Positions 7,337-13,491 are shown, numbered from the stretch's first letter. The stretch: DNA of 14,243 nt from an uncultured Bacilli bacterium (GCA_910586865.1 CAJUIY010000045.1:1-14243), one strand, 5' to 3'. Notes: generated by a model from the sequence alone, not told the origin. Translations and numbers: made by a program.

Positions 7337-8494
7337 TTAATTCTTTAAGGTAAACAGTCCTTTTTGAATATTAGTATCTGCTTGAAAATAACTATTATCA
7401 TCATTTGCATCATCTGTGATTTCATGAATTGTTCCATTACCACCAACTAATGAATTTCCAAAAAGAGCACCATTTTTTTTCATTGTTGCTGGAGCTTTAA
7501 ACGAGTCATTAACATATATCGTTTTTAAATTACTAGATCCATTTACGAAATGCTTTGCATTTTGAAATTTTGTACTAGACCATTTAGATAAATCTAATTC
7601 TGTTAAACCTGGAATAGATGAAAATAGATCTTCTAAGTGCTCTACTTTTTCCGTAGTAAACTTATCACCAAAAATAATTTCCTTTAACTTGCTGTTTTCA
7701 AATGGTTTATGACCTTCAAAATTATAATGACTAAACATAGCATTTATATTAACTAAAGATTCTGATGAAAAATTAGAAAGATCTAATTTTTCTACATTTG
7801 TACATCCTGAAAACATTCTAGTCATTTGTGTTACTTTTGTTGTATTAAAACTAGAAACATCAATTTCTGTCATACTAAAACAATTCATAAATATACCCGA
7901 CATATTAATAACACTCGATGTATCCCAGCTGTTCATATTTACATTACTTAAATTTTCACAATTAGCAAATAACCAATCTAATCTAGTGACTTTTGAAACA
8001 TCCCAAGAACTAACATCTAATGAGGTTAAATTTTTGTCATTTTGGAACATATGATCTAAACTTATGTTTTTAGACATATTAAACTTTTCTGGATGAATTA
8101 CCGCTTTTAATTTAGTAGCATTATTGAACCACGAACTTGTGCTAGTCGGAGTTATTTCTTCGACAACCTCAACTGTCTCAATTGTTGATAAATCATTTCT
8201 CCAAGTGGTATTCCATTCACGGGAAGTATTATCAACATAATTATAATCATTTATTAATGTTCCTTCATGACTAATAGTTTTATGGCTCCCTAAAATTAGG
8301 TAATCACCAATTCCGTCTCCATTTGTATCATAAAGCTTTGCGTATATACCTTCTGGTTCTAGCACTTTTAAATCTATATTCATATTGAGTATTCGTTGTT
8401 CCATTGCATATCTAGCCATTGTCTTTTGTTGGAAAATAACTATCAATATGATAGATACTATTATTATTTTTCCTATTATTTTTCTTACTTTCAT
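7337..8494 (-). CDS. BspA-like leucine-rich (DUF285) surface protein
   Basis: The 385-residue protein has an N-terminal hydrophobic segment (about 7-21) followed by KTMARYA, resembling the region after the hydrophobic core in SipW-type signal peptides. A DTNGDGIGDY stretch (56-65) looks like a calcium-binding loop. Residues about 124-325 hold the DUF285/BspA-type repeats of about 24 residues, each with the form (L/M/I)D(V/L)SS(W/F)(D/N)(T/V)(S/T)KVT..x.MF..C.NL. Examples are at 159-182, 186-206 and 210-232. Such repeats form curved solenoids that bind host or bacterial surface ligands. There is no LPXTG motif or C-terminal anchor. The start overlaps the previous stop by four bases (ATGA), with GGAGGTG six bases before it, showing translational coupling. 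Probably an adhesin of the surface module; the partner is unknown. Confidence 0.9.
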   Translation of the reverse strand: MKVRKIIGKIIIVSIILIVIFQQKTMARYAMEQRILNMNIDLKVLEPEGIYAKLYDTNGDGIGDYLILGSHKTISHEGTLINDYNYVDNTSREWNTTWRNDLSTIETVEVVEEITPTSTSSWFNNATKLKAVIHPEKFNMSKNISLDHMFQNDKNLTSLDVSSWDVSKVTRLDWLFANCENLSNVNMNSWDTSSVINMSGIFMNCFSMTEIDVSSFNTTKVTQMTRMFSGCTNVEKLDLSNFSSESLVNINAMFSHYNFEGHKPFENSKLKEIIFGDKFTTEKVEHLEDLFSSIPGLTELDLSKWSSTKFQNAKHFVNGSSNLKTIYVNDSFKAPATMKKNGALFGNSLVGGNGTIHEITDDANDDNSYFQADTNIQKGLFTLKN

Positions 8495-8976
8495 GATGCC
8501 ACCTCCGGCGGATTTTGATAACTATACAATTTTAATTCTATTTTTCCTTTAATATCACTACCATTTTTATAATTAACATTCAATATAAATTGATCATTCT
8601 GTTTTTCTGAGGCTTTTAATGGAAATGTTTCTGTAATATTATCAGTTATAATAACATTTTTATTATTTCTTGTTAAAGTTATTTCTATTTGTGACGTATC
8701 AATATCTGTATAAACTATTTCAATATAATAACTTAAACTAACCTCATTTATTTCATTATTAGTATAATTCATAATATTAAACTTTTTACTATTATACAAA
8801 TTATCATTTGTAAGATCTAAATCAGTATTATTTTCTAATCTTATTACTGGTTTACTCACGTTTGTGCCCAAAGTTTTTGATTCTTTAATTATACATTTAG
8901 AAATTGTAAATACAATACTATTAACTAATATTAAAAATAATAGTAATAATAGCAAAAACTTCCTTTTTCCATTCAC
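8491..8976 (-). CDS. TasA/camelysin-like exported protein (second copy, diverged)
   Basis: The 161-residue protein has a classic export start: positive NGKRK, a hydrophobic run (about 8-26), then TISKC, closely matching TISKY of the TasA-like protein upstream. The mature part begins with KPVIRLENNTDLDL and continues as strands rich in N, T, I and V, a beta-sandwich style like TasA/CalY and related SipW substrates; overall similarity to known members is weak. The frame is open to ATG 9045, but those 23 residues would put the signal sequence inside the protein and would cross a hairpin. GTG 8976, with AAAGG upstream, is the better start. It ends at the LRR gene with a four-base overlap. Probably a minor fibre component or an adaptor (comparable in role to TapA), which is inference. 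Confidence 0.72.
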   Translation of the reverse strand: MNGKRKFLLLLLLFLILVNSIVFTISKCIIKESKTLGTNVSKPVIRLENNTDLDLTNDNLYNSKKFNIMNYTNNEINEVSLSYYIEIVYTDIDTSQIEITLTRNNKNVIITDNITETFPLKASEKQNDQFILNVNYKNGSDIKGKIELKLYSYQNPPEVAS

Positions 8977-9012
8977 GAGACCATTCCTTTCTTTATATTG
9001 TTTTATGGTTAT

Positions 9013-9036
9013 AGTCCCCCAAAAAGTTGAGGGACT
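9013..9036 (-). repeat. Hairpin between the two TasA-like genes
   Basis: On the minus strand AGTCCCTC (9036-9029) pairs with GGGGGACT (9020-9013), eight pairs including one T-G, around an eight-base loop. No T-run follows, so it is not a normal terminator. Lying just after the tasA-like stop, it may protect the upstream message from 3' decay or lower expression of the downstream genes. Confidence 0.6.
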
Positions 9037-9051
9037 GTTTACCATATTATA

Positions 9052-9633
9052 TTATTCTGTTGGTTGTACTTGCTCTGCTGTTACATTTGCATTAAATGTC
9101 ATAGTTTGTCCTGCAATTCCTTCTTGTGTATCTATAACATTATTGCTAGTTTTTGTTGCTTCATCATTTCCAGTTTCATAATCCCAAACCCATTTTACAG
9201 TAACTTCTCTTACTTTATTTGAATCATCTGCATTGATAGTATCAGAAATGCCTGTAGCAAGATCATCAAAGGTATTATATCTTGTTGTACCAACCATAAA
9301 ATACATATTAGTTGGCTTATTTTGAATATCTGTAAATTCAACGTCGTACCTTACTCCAACTTCTGTTCCTGTAGCATCAACTTTAATACCAAATGTTCCT
9401 TCAGTTCCTGGAGCAATTCTATCTGCAACAATTGTTTGTGGAGTATATTTTTTGTTATCTAAATCACCTTCTGTGATAGTAACATTCCATTTAGCAACTT
9501 GCATTGAACCGCTTTTAGTACCTAATGTTATATATTTTGATATAGTTAATCCAATAAATAATACTAGAATAAATACTGTCAATGTTAAAGTAACAATAGA
9601 TTTTTTTACAGTTTTATTTTCTTTTTTACTCAT
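9052..9633 (-). CDS. TasA/camelysin (CalY) family fibre protein, SipW-dependent
   Basis: TasA-family proteins are exported, cleaved by SipW and assembled into extracellular fibres in biofilms. The 193-residue product has a lysine-rich start, a hydrophobic segment (about 13-31), TISKYITLGTKSGSMQVAKW (30-49) at the cleavage region, and then a beta-rich mature domain with the family's RIAPGTEGTFGIKVDATGTEVGVRYDVEF block (72-100). No cysteine occurs. The length is shorter than Bacillus TasA (261 aa) and nearer camelysin. The start has GGAGGTGATGAATA before ATG 9633, with the ribosome binding site inside the last codons of the sipW-like gene, so the two are coupled. The gene sits directly after its likely processing peptidase, exactly as in the tapA-sipW-tasA arrangement. 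Confidence 0.9.
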   Translation of the reverse strand: MSKKENKTVKKSIVTLTLTVFILVLFIGLTISKYITLGTKSGSMQVAKWNVTITEGDLDNKKYTPQTIVADRIAPGTEGTFGIKVDATGTEVGVRYDVEFTDIQNKPTNMYFMVGTTRYNTFDDLATGISDTINADDSNKVREVTVKWVWDYETGNDEATKTSNNVIDTQEGIAGQTMTFNANVTAEQVQPTE

Positions 9634-10182
9634 TTATTCATCACCTCCTTTCGTAATTCTTTCTTCACTTGTTTCTTTCTCATTATTCATCTCTCCTTCC
9701 ATATAAAAAGAACTATGACTTTTCATAGTTCCTCTTACACATTTAATTATTAATATTAATAGACATATTAAAATCATACTTCCAGTAAATATAATAAACG
9801 GAATCTCATACTTTAAAATAAGAGTTCCTAATTTATAAGACTGAAAAACTACTTTTCCAATAATATCTTTTTCTTCTAATACCAATTTATCATTAACATT
9901 ATTATTATCGCCTTTAGTGATATAAGAGTTATTACTCTCATTATATTCAACAATTCGGTGAGTAATTGGTATATCGTAATTACGGTCATAGTAAGATACC
10001 ACCTCTCCTATTTTATAAGGAGCTGTATGTTTTTTTACAACTATCAATTCCTTCGTTCTTATAGTAGGCTCCATCGAACCAGATATTACAATATACATCT
10101 TGTAGTTATATATAAACCATGCTAAAAATACTATCATTAAAATTAATAGTATATCACCAATTTTTCTCATTACCTTTTTCAT
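9634..10182 (-). CDS. sipW: SipW-type (ER-type) signal peptidase I
   Basis: Signal peptidases of this type remove signal peptides from TasA-family proteins at the outer face of the membrane. The protein shows an N-terminal membrane segment (about 9-26), SGSMEPT (34-40) with the catalytic Ser36, ITHRIVEY with His75, and KGDNNNVND (90-98) with Asp92. This Ser-His-Asp set marks the SipW/archaeal/eukaryotic type, and there is no Lys general base as in bacterial SPase I. A second membrane segment follows at about 127-147. The last 35 residues (CVRGTMKSHSSFYMEGEMNN...) are hydrophilic and not part of the family; they are read through a hairpin at 9710-9731. ATG 10182 lacks a well-spaced ribosome binding site, and an ATG four codons downstream is also possible. 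It is followed at once by its probable substrate. Confidence 0.92.
   Translation of the reverse strand: MKKVMRKIGDILLILMIVFLAWFIYNYKMYIVISGSMEPTIRTKELIVVKKHTAPYKIGEVVSYYDRNYDIPITHRIVEYNESNNSYITKGDNNNVNDKLVLEEKDIIGKVVFQSYKLGTLILKYEIPFIIFTGSMILICLLILIIKCVRGTMKSHSSFYMEGEMNNEKETSEERITKGGDE
9710..9731 (-). terminator. Terminator-like hairpin inside the 3' end of sipW
   Basis: On the minus strand GAACTATGA (9731-9723) pairs perfectly with TCATAGTTC (9718-9710) around a four-base loop, followed by TTTTTATATGGAAGGAG. The tail resembles the one after the split hairpin at 12380-12548 (T-run, ATATGGAAGGAG). It is inside the open frame, so the last 30 or so SipW residues are translated across it. It would act as attenuator between sipW and tasA or be suppressed by translating ribosomes. 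Confidence 0.6.
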
Positions 10183-10214
10183 ATTCGATTTTTATTTTTC
10201 CTTTCTTCTGTCTA

Positions 10215-12356
10215 TTAAGATCTTCTTTGTGCAAATGAATTACCATTGTCACATGAAAGTTCAATATAATTTAAAGCATGAGCACCACTTGATGATGTGT
10301 TTGCCCAAACATAATTAAGCATATTTACTGCAGTTGTATAAGAATAGATTGGATCACTTACTACTGCATATGCCCCATTACTATCTGTTAATCGAGCATT
10401 AAATCCTGCACTATTAAATACTGATACAAAGGTAGACACTCTATCAAGAGAACCGTGCCCTGTTCTAACACCACAATTTGTTTCTCGAACATCACCATAT
10501 ATTCTCATATCTTCTGCTCCCATTACACTTTTGCATCTCCATCCACTAAAGACTTGTTTATCATTTATAGGATATTCCAAGTCCGGAATAGTACCTTGAT
10601 AAGGAACAGAACGAGTTGTCCATAAATTATTATTTACAAAGTAATAAACAGTGTAATAATTTATTTTCCAATTTGCTTGATATTTATAATTGCCTACAGT
10701 ACCAGATTTAATCGTCACTACTTTTTCTGGAGTTGTACCATTATCTCCAGTCCAACCAGTGAAAGTATAACCTTCCTTAGTTGGTTGAGGTAAATCAAAA
10801 TCTTCATCCTCTATATTGTAGATAGTAACTTTTGCAGTTAGCACTCCACCTGTAGTGTCATATTCAATTACATAGTTTATTTTTTTCCATTTAGCAACTA
10901 ATTCATGATTAGATGATGTTTTTACTACCGTATCCTCTTTGATTTCGGAATCATTCAAATACCAACCCTTAAAGTTGTAACCTTCTCTTGTTGGTTCTGG
11001 CAATTCTCCATATGCACTATCATAAGTAACTATTACTTTTTCCGGAGATACTTCTCCTTCGTTTGGATTTAATGTTACTTCATATTCATTGGCTTCCCAA
11101 GTAGCTTTTAAAGTAATATTTTCAGTATTTTCATATATTGTATTTTCATCAACAACTTCTTCCTTCTCATTAACCCAACCTGTAAATGTATAGCCTTCTC
11201 TTGTTGGTTCTGGCAATTCTCCATATGCACTATCAAAATACACATCTTTCTCTTCTACAAAATTTTCTCCTTCATTAGAATCAAAGAATATTTTGTACTT
11301 GTTAGGACTATATTCGGCATCTAAATGCTTATCACCGTAATTACCTGTTGTTAATGTATAATTTTTATAAATATTAGGTGAATTGTTAATACTCCATCCA
11401 ATGAAAGTATAACCTCTTTTAGAAGGGTTACTTATTTGAATATTTGGACTTTCTATCGTATAGGATGATGGATTATTATTACTTAAAGTGCCACCATTTA
11501 ATGAATAACTTATATTATAATTATTGACATCATATAATGCTTTATATGTTGTTTCTGTTACTATTTTACTTGTAGAGTTATCCCAACCTGTAAATGTATA
11601 ACCTTCCCTAATTGGATTTATTGGCATTTCTACATTAGAATTATAATTTTGGAAATGCTCATGTAAAATATTTCCATTATAATCTAAAAAGATTACTTTA
11701 TATTGATTAATAGCAAATACTGCATATAAAATTATTTCTTTTTCATCCGTTTGTAGATTCTCTATTTCCGCTTGATCTAAATAAATAACTTGTCCAAATG
11801 GCTTTAAAGCCCACCCAACAAATTGATAACCTTTTCTTCTAAACTGATTTTTAGGTAGTTTGAATGTTTGGTTTTCTAAAACATCAATGCTTTCCATTCC
11901 TCCAACAGCACCATTTCCATTAAAAGAAATTTTGTATATAACTTTTTCTTCTTCCTTCTTTGGCTCAGGCTCTTTAATTTGTTCTACAACAGGACTCACT
12001 AAATCAACTTTCCTTTGATTTATGCTTATTACAGCACCCAATAATATCCCCAACAAAAGCATTCCTAATAAGAACCAAATTATTATTGGATATATTCTTT
12101 TTAAAGTAATATAACTATTTTCTTCTACCTGAATATAGCCTTTTTCTATACCAAAACAAGAATCTTTTATGATATACTCATTATCTTCTTGTTTGATAAC
12201 TGCTTCATAGTCGTCTTCTTTATTAGCTTCTTTTAGTTTTGTTTCACCAATAAATTGATAGTTTTTCTCATCAAAATCTTTTTTTCGAATATATGGTATA
12301 CCTTTATAATACCTATATTCTTTATTATTTCTTTCGATTGCTTTATATCTTTTCAT
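10215..12356 (-). CDS. Membrane-anchored InlB B-repeat (Listeria-Bacteroides repeat) surface protein
   Basis: The 713-residue protein has no cleavable signal. An 88-residue charged N-terminal part, a membrane segment (about 89-111) and a Pro/Glu/Lys linker (about 121-138) suggest the N-terminus is inside and the rest outside. Six B-repeats of about 65-75 residues follow (from 139, 217, 278, 353, 424 and 493), each with a GY.F.GW signature at 176-182, 252-258, 315-321, 388-394, 459-465 and 529-535. A seventh partial repeat ends FSGW at 603-606. B-repeats are beta-grasp-like spacers in Internalin B and many adhesins. The last 107 residues form a distinct domain with cysteines at 608, 628 and 702, which I do not recognise; this may be the functional head. 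Start: AAGGAGG before ATG 12356. It leads the surface module, just downstream of the MITE-split hairpin. Confidence 0.88.
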   Translation of the reverse strand: MKRYKAIERNNKEYRYYKGIPYIRKKDFDEKNYQFIGETKLKEANKEDDYEAVIKQEDNEYIIKDSCFGIEKGYIQVEENSYITLKRIYPIIIWFLLGMLLLGILLGAVISINQRKVDLVSPVVEQIKEPEPKKEEEKVIYKISFNGNGAVGGMESIDVLENQTFKLPKNQFRRKGYQFVGWALKPFGQVIYLDQAEIENLQTDEKEIILYAVFAINQYKVIFLDYNGNILHEHFQNYNSNVEMPINPIREGYTFTGWDNSTSKIVTETTYKALYDVNNYNISYSLNGGTLSNNNPSSYTIESPNIQISNPSKRGYTFIGWSINNSPNIYKNYTLTTGNYGDKHLDAEYSPNKYKIFFDSNEGENFVEEKDVYFDSAYGELPEPTREGYTFTGWVNEKEEVVDENTIYENTENITLKATWEANEYEVTLNPNEGEVSPEKVIVTYDSAYGELPEPTREGYNFKGWYLNDSEIKEDTVVKTSSNHELVAKWKKINYVIEYDTTGGVLTAKVTIYNIEDEDFDLPQPTKEGYTFTGWTGDNGTTPEKVVTIKSGTVGNYKYQANWKINYYTVYYFVNNNLWTTRSVPYQGTIPDLEYPINDKQVFSGWRCKSVMGAEDMRIYGDVRETNCGVRTGHGSLDRVSTFVSVFNSAGFNARLTDSNGAYAVVSDPIYSYTTAVNMLNYVWANTSSSGAHALNYIELSCDNGNSFAQRRS
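10981..11235. repeat. 42-bp exact direct repeat within the B-repeat gene
   Basis: The same 42 bases occur at 10981-11022 and 11194-11235, spaced by 213 bp, exactly 71 codons. They encode the same DSAYGELPEPTREGY block in the fourth and fifth B-repeats. Exact identity across synonymous positions points to a recent repeat duplication or gene conversion, and makes the repeat number prone to change by recombination. Confidence 0.9.
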
Positions 12357-12390
12357 TTTTTACCTCCTTCCATATAAAAAAGACTACATT

Positions 12391-12395
12391 TCCAT
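12391..12395. repeat. MITE target duplication, copy 1
   Basis: TCCAT (ATGGA on the minus strand) directly abuts the left end of the 137-bp element. Deleting the element plus one copy gives the hairpin found intact at 13465-13491, base for base. Confidence 0.85.
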
Positions 12396-12532
12396 TGAAA
12401 TGCACCCTATAGGGTAGACATTCAAAAAAGGGCTAAAATAAAAAATCAAGGGTCTAGATGAACTCACTTCGTTCGCCCTTGATTTTTTATTTTAGTCCTT
12501 TTTATGATGTCTCCTAAATGGGGTTCACATCA
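12396..12532. mobile_element. 137-bp palindromic MITE-like element with 5-bp target duplication
   Basis: The element has 57-base inverted arms (12396-12452 and 12476-12532), identical at 45 of 57 positions without gaps, around a 23-base loop that itself contains GAAC and GTTC. The inner 23 bases of the arms differ at one position only; the outer part is the more diverged. The ends are 5'-TGA and TCA-3', and TCCAT stands on both sides (12391-12395 and 12533-12537). TG...CA ends, an ACCC motif near each end and a short duplication are typical of the IS3 family, so it may have been moved by an IS3/IS150-like transposase; no transposase is in the window. It has no coding capacity apart from ten codons that lengthen the neighbouring ORF. 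Confidence 0.85.
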
Positions 12533-12621
12533 TCCATTCCGTAGTCTTTATCTTTTTCCAAATAATCCCTATCTGTTGTCCAATCGTAATCTATAATTTT
12601 TCTATTTGTTATTTTAATCAT
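12514..12621 (-). CDS. Small protein (35 aa) whose end was altered by the MITE
   Basis: ATG 12621 overlaps the stop of the preceding 60-aa gene (GATGATTAA), so it is probably translated by coupling. The product starts MIKITNRKIIDYDW and reaches EKDKDYGM, then continues into the element as DDVNPI and stops at TAG 12516-12514. Without the element the same frame would read DYGMEM and stop, as at the end of the beta-helix protein. This indicates a 31-residue original peptide. The protein is unknown. The overlap, and the tag shared with two other genes of the train, support that it is, or was, real. Confidence 0.6.
   Translation of the reverse strand: MIKITNRKIIDYDWTTDRDYLEKDKDYGMDDVNPI
12533..12537. 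repeat. MITE target duplication, copy 2
   Basis: TCCAT directly abuts the right end of the 137-bp element and matches copy 1 at 12391-12395. Confidence 0.85.
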
Positions 12622-12796
12622 CAACTATGTTATGCCCCGCAATCGAAATAGGGACATTTTCCGTTATCAGAATAATATCATCATTCTCATCTAATATCAT
12701 AAAACTGATTTCTTTTCCGTTATCTACATATAGACCTATTTTATCTAAATCTTCATCATCATAACTATTTAATAGATCTTTTATTTTTTTTATCAT
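12614..12796 (-). CDS. Small acidic hypothetical protein (60 aa)
   Basis: A 60-residue acidic protein with a predicted helix (3-20) and short strands: IGLYVDNGKEISFMILDENDDIILITENVP. No membrane segment and no cysteine. The ribosome binding site AGGGAG lies about ten bases before ATG 12796. The gene overlaps the next small ORF by eight bases. I do not recognise a family; its size and acidity, with a DNA-mimic-like charge, would suit an element accessory such as an antidefence or antitoxin-like protein, but nothing in the sequence proves this. Confidence 0.6.
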   Translation of the reverse strand: MIKKIKDLLNSYDDEDLDKIGLYVDNGKEISFMILDENDDIILITENVPISIAGHNIVDD

Positions 12797-12819
12797 CTCT
12801 ATTCATCTCCCTTCATCAA

Positions 12820-12843
12820 AAACATCACAATTAGTGTTTTTTT
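12820..12843 (-). terminator. Weak hairpin before the 60-aa gene
   Basis: On the minus strand AAAAACAC (12843-12836) pairs with GTG-A-TGTTTTT (12830-12820) with one bulged A and a five-base loop. The T-run is part of the 3' arm and is followed by the ribosome binding site of the 60-aa gene. The layout copies the other gene-end hairpins although the stem sequence is different and few pairs are G-C. Confidence 0.4.
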
Positions 12844-12857
12844 ATTTCGTTTATCAT

Positions 12858-13004
12858 TTAACTCAATATTAGGTTGTAACTGCTAAACCACACATCAGTT
12901 ACTTGGCTTGCTCCAGTTTTTGGAAATTTAGTACAAGGTAAAATAATATTAGGAGTAAAAGTATTTATAAAAAGAGTTAGTGTAGCATTCAGCAAGCTTT
13001 CCAT
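12858..13004 (-). CDS. Doubtful 48-aa ORF or gene remnant
   Basis: This ORF fills most of the 225-base gap between the 138-aa and 60-aa genes. ATG 13004 has only AAAGG about 14 bases away, so its translation is uncertain. The peptide (MESLLNATLTLFINTFTPNI then ILPCTKFPKTGAS) has a mildly hydrophobic start. The composition is unlike the acidic neighbours, with more P, T and S, and less D and E. It may be a remnant of inserted DNA. I see no homology. Confidence 0.25.
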   Translation of the reverse strand: MESLLNATLTLFINTFTPNIILPCTKFPKTGASQVTDVWFSSYNLILS

Positions 13005-13021
13005 ACACTGTCTTTATACCT

Positions 13022-13438
13022 TTATATTTCTTTTTCCCTATTATTTTTTATTAAACCATTATACTTTTCATATAATAATACATTAAAATCTATATAGTTA
13101 TCATTTCCAAGATTAATATTTAAAATAGGATGAATAAGGACATTACTATCCTCCTCATAAACATGGATTCTTGAGTGCGGTAATTCTAAATAATAACCAC
13201 TGTTTTCATCAGATTTTAATAATTCTGTACCTAAATTATTTTTTAAATCTTCTAACGATGAAAAGTCATTTAATAAAAAATAATCTTCTACTGTTTGTTC
13301 TTCTTCTAATGCTTGATATATCGTAGATAAAGTTTCACTTGAAAAAGAGTTTTCAAGATATTGATAATCGATATCGTCTAGCATGTCTTCTAGATAAAGG
13401 CTTACATTTTCTTTTAATTTTTCTATTATCTTTATCAT
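13022..13438 (-). CDS. Hypothetical acidic protein (138 aa)
   Basis: A soluble acidic protein: a helical N-terminal half (1-72) with MLDDIDYQYLENSF and EEEQTVEDYFLLNDFSS, then a more beta-rich half with GYYLELPHSRIHVYEED and ILNINLGNDNYIDFNVLLY. The basic tail is NNREKEI. No membrane segment or cysteine is present and I recognise no family. The start is clear: AGAGGGGAGAG upstream of ATG 13438. It begins 27 bases after the hairpin that ends the beta-helix gene. The context suggests an element accessory gene. Confidence 0.75.
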   Translation of the reverse strand: MIKIIEKLKENVSLYLEDMLDDIDYQYLENSFSSETLSTIYQALEEEQTVEDYFLLNDFSSLEDLKNNLGTELLKSDENSGYYLELPHSRIHVYEEDSNVLIHPILNINLGNDNYIDFNVLLYEKYNGLIKNNREKEI

Positions 13439-13464
13439 ATCGCTCTCCCCTCTTTCAGAAAAAT

Positions 13465-13491
13465 AAGACTACATTTCCATTCCGTAGTCTT
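13465..13491 (-). terminator. Intact gene-end hairpin after the beta-helix gene
   Basis: On the minus strand AAGACTAC (13491-13484) pairs perfectly with GTAGTCTT (13472-13465) around the 11-base loop GGAATGGAAAT. The stop codon TAG of the beta-helix gene lies in the 3' arm. ATTTTTC and then the AGAGGGGAG ribosome binding site of the next gene follow. This is the reference copy for the hairpin family and the exact unsplit form of 12380-12548. Confidence 0.75.

Larger units (their letters stand above)
12380..12548 (-). terminator. Gene-end hairpin split by the MITE
   Basis: On the minus strand the 5' arm AAGACTAC (12548-12541) and the 3' arm GTAGTCTT (12387-12380) are those of the intact hairpin at 13465-13491, but 153 bases now lie between them. 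The T-run and AAGGAGG ribosome binding site of the B-repeat gene follow as in the other copies. The arms can still pair at the foot of the palindromic insert, giving a longer cruciform-like structure. Confidence 0.75.

Noticed and set aside
8977..9045. Longer start of the second TasA-like gene (ATG 9045)
   Set aside because: It would place 23 hydrophilic residues before the signal sequence and translate a GC-rich hairpin; GTG 8976 with its ribosome binding site gives a normal signal peptide.
12895..12930. FPKTGA in the 48-aa ORF as a sortase (LPXTG-like) motif
   Set aside because: No following membrane segment and positive tail as required, and the ORF itself is doubtful.
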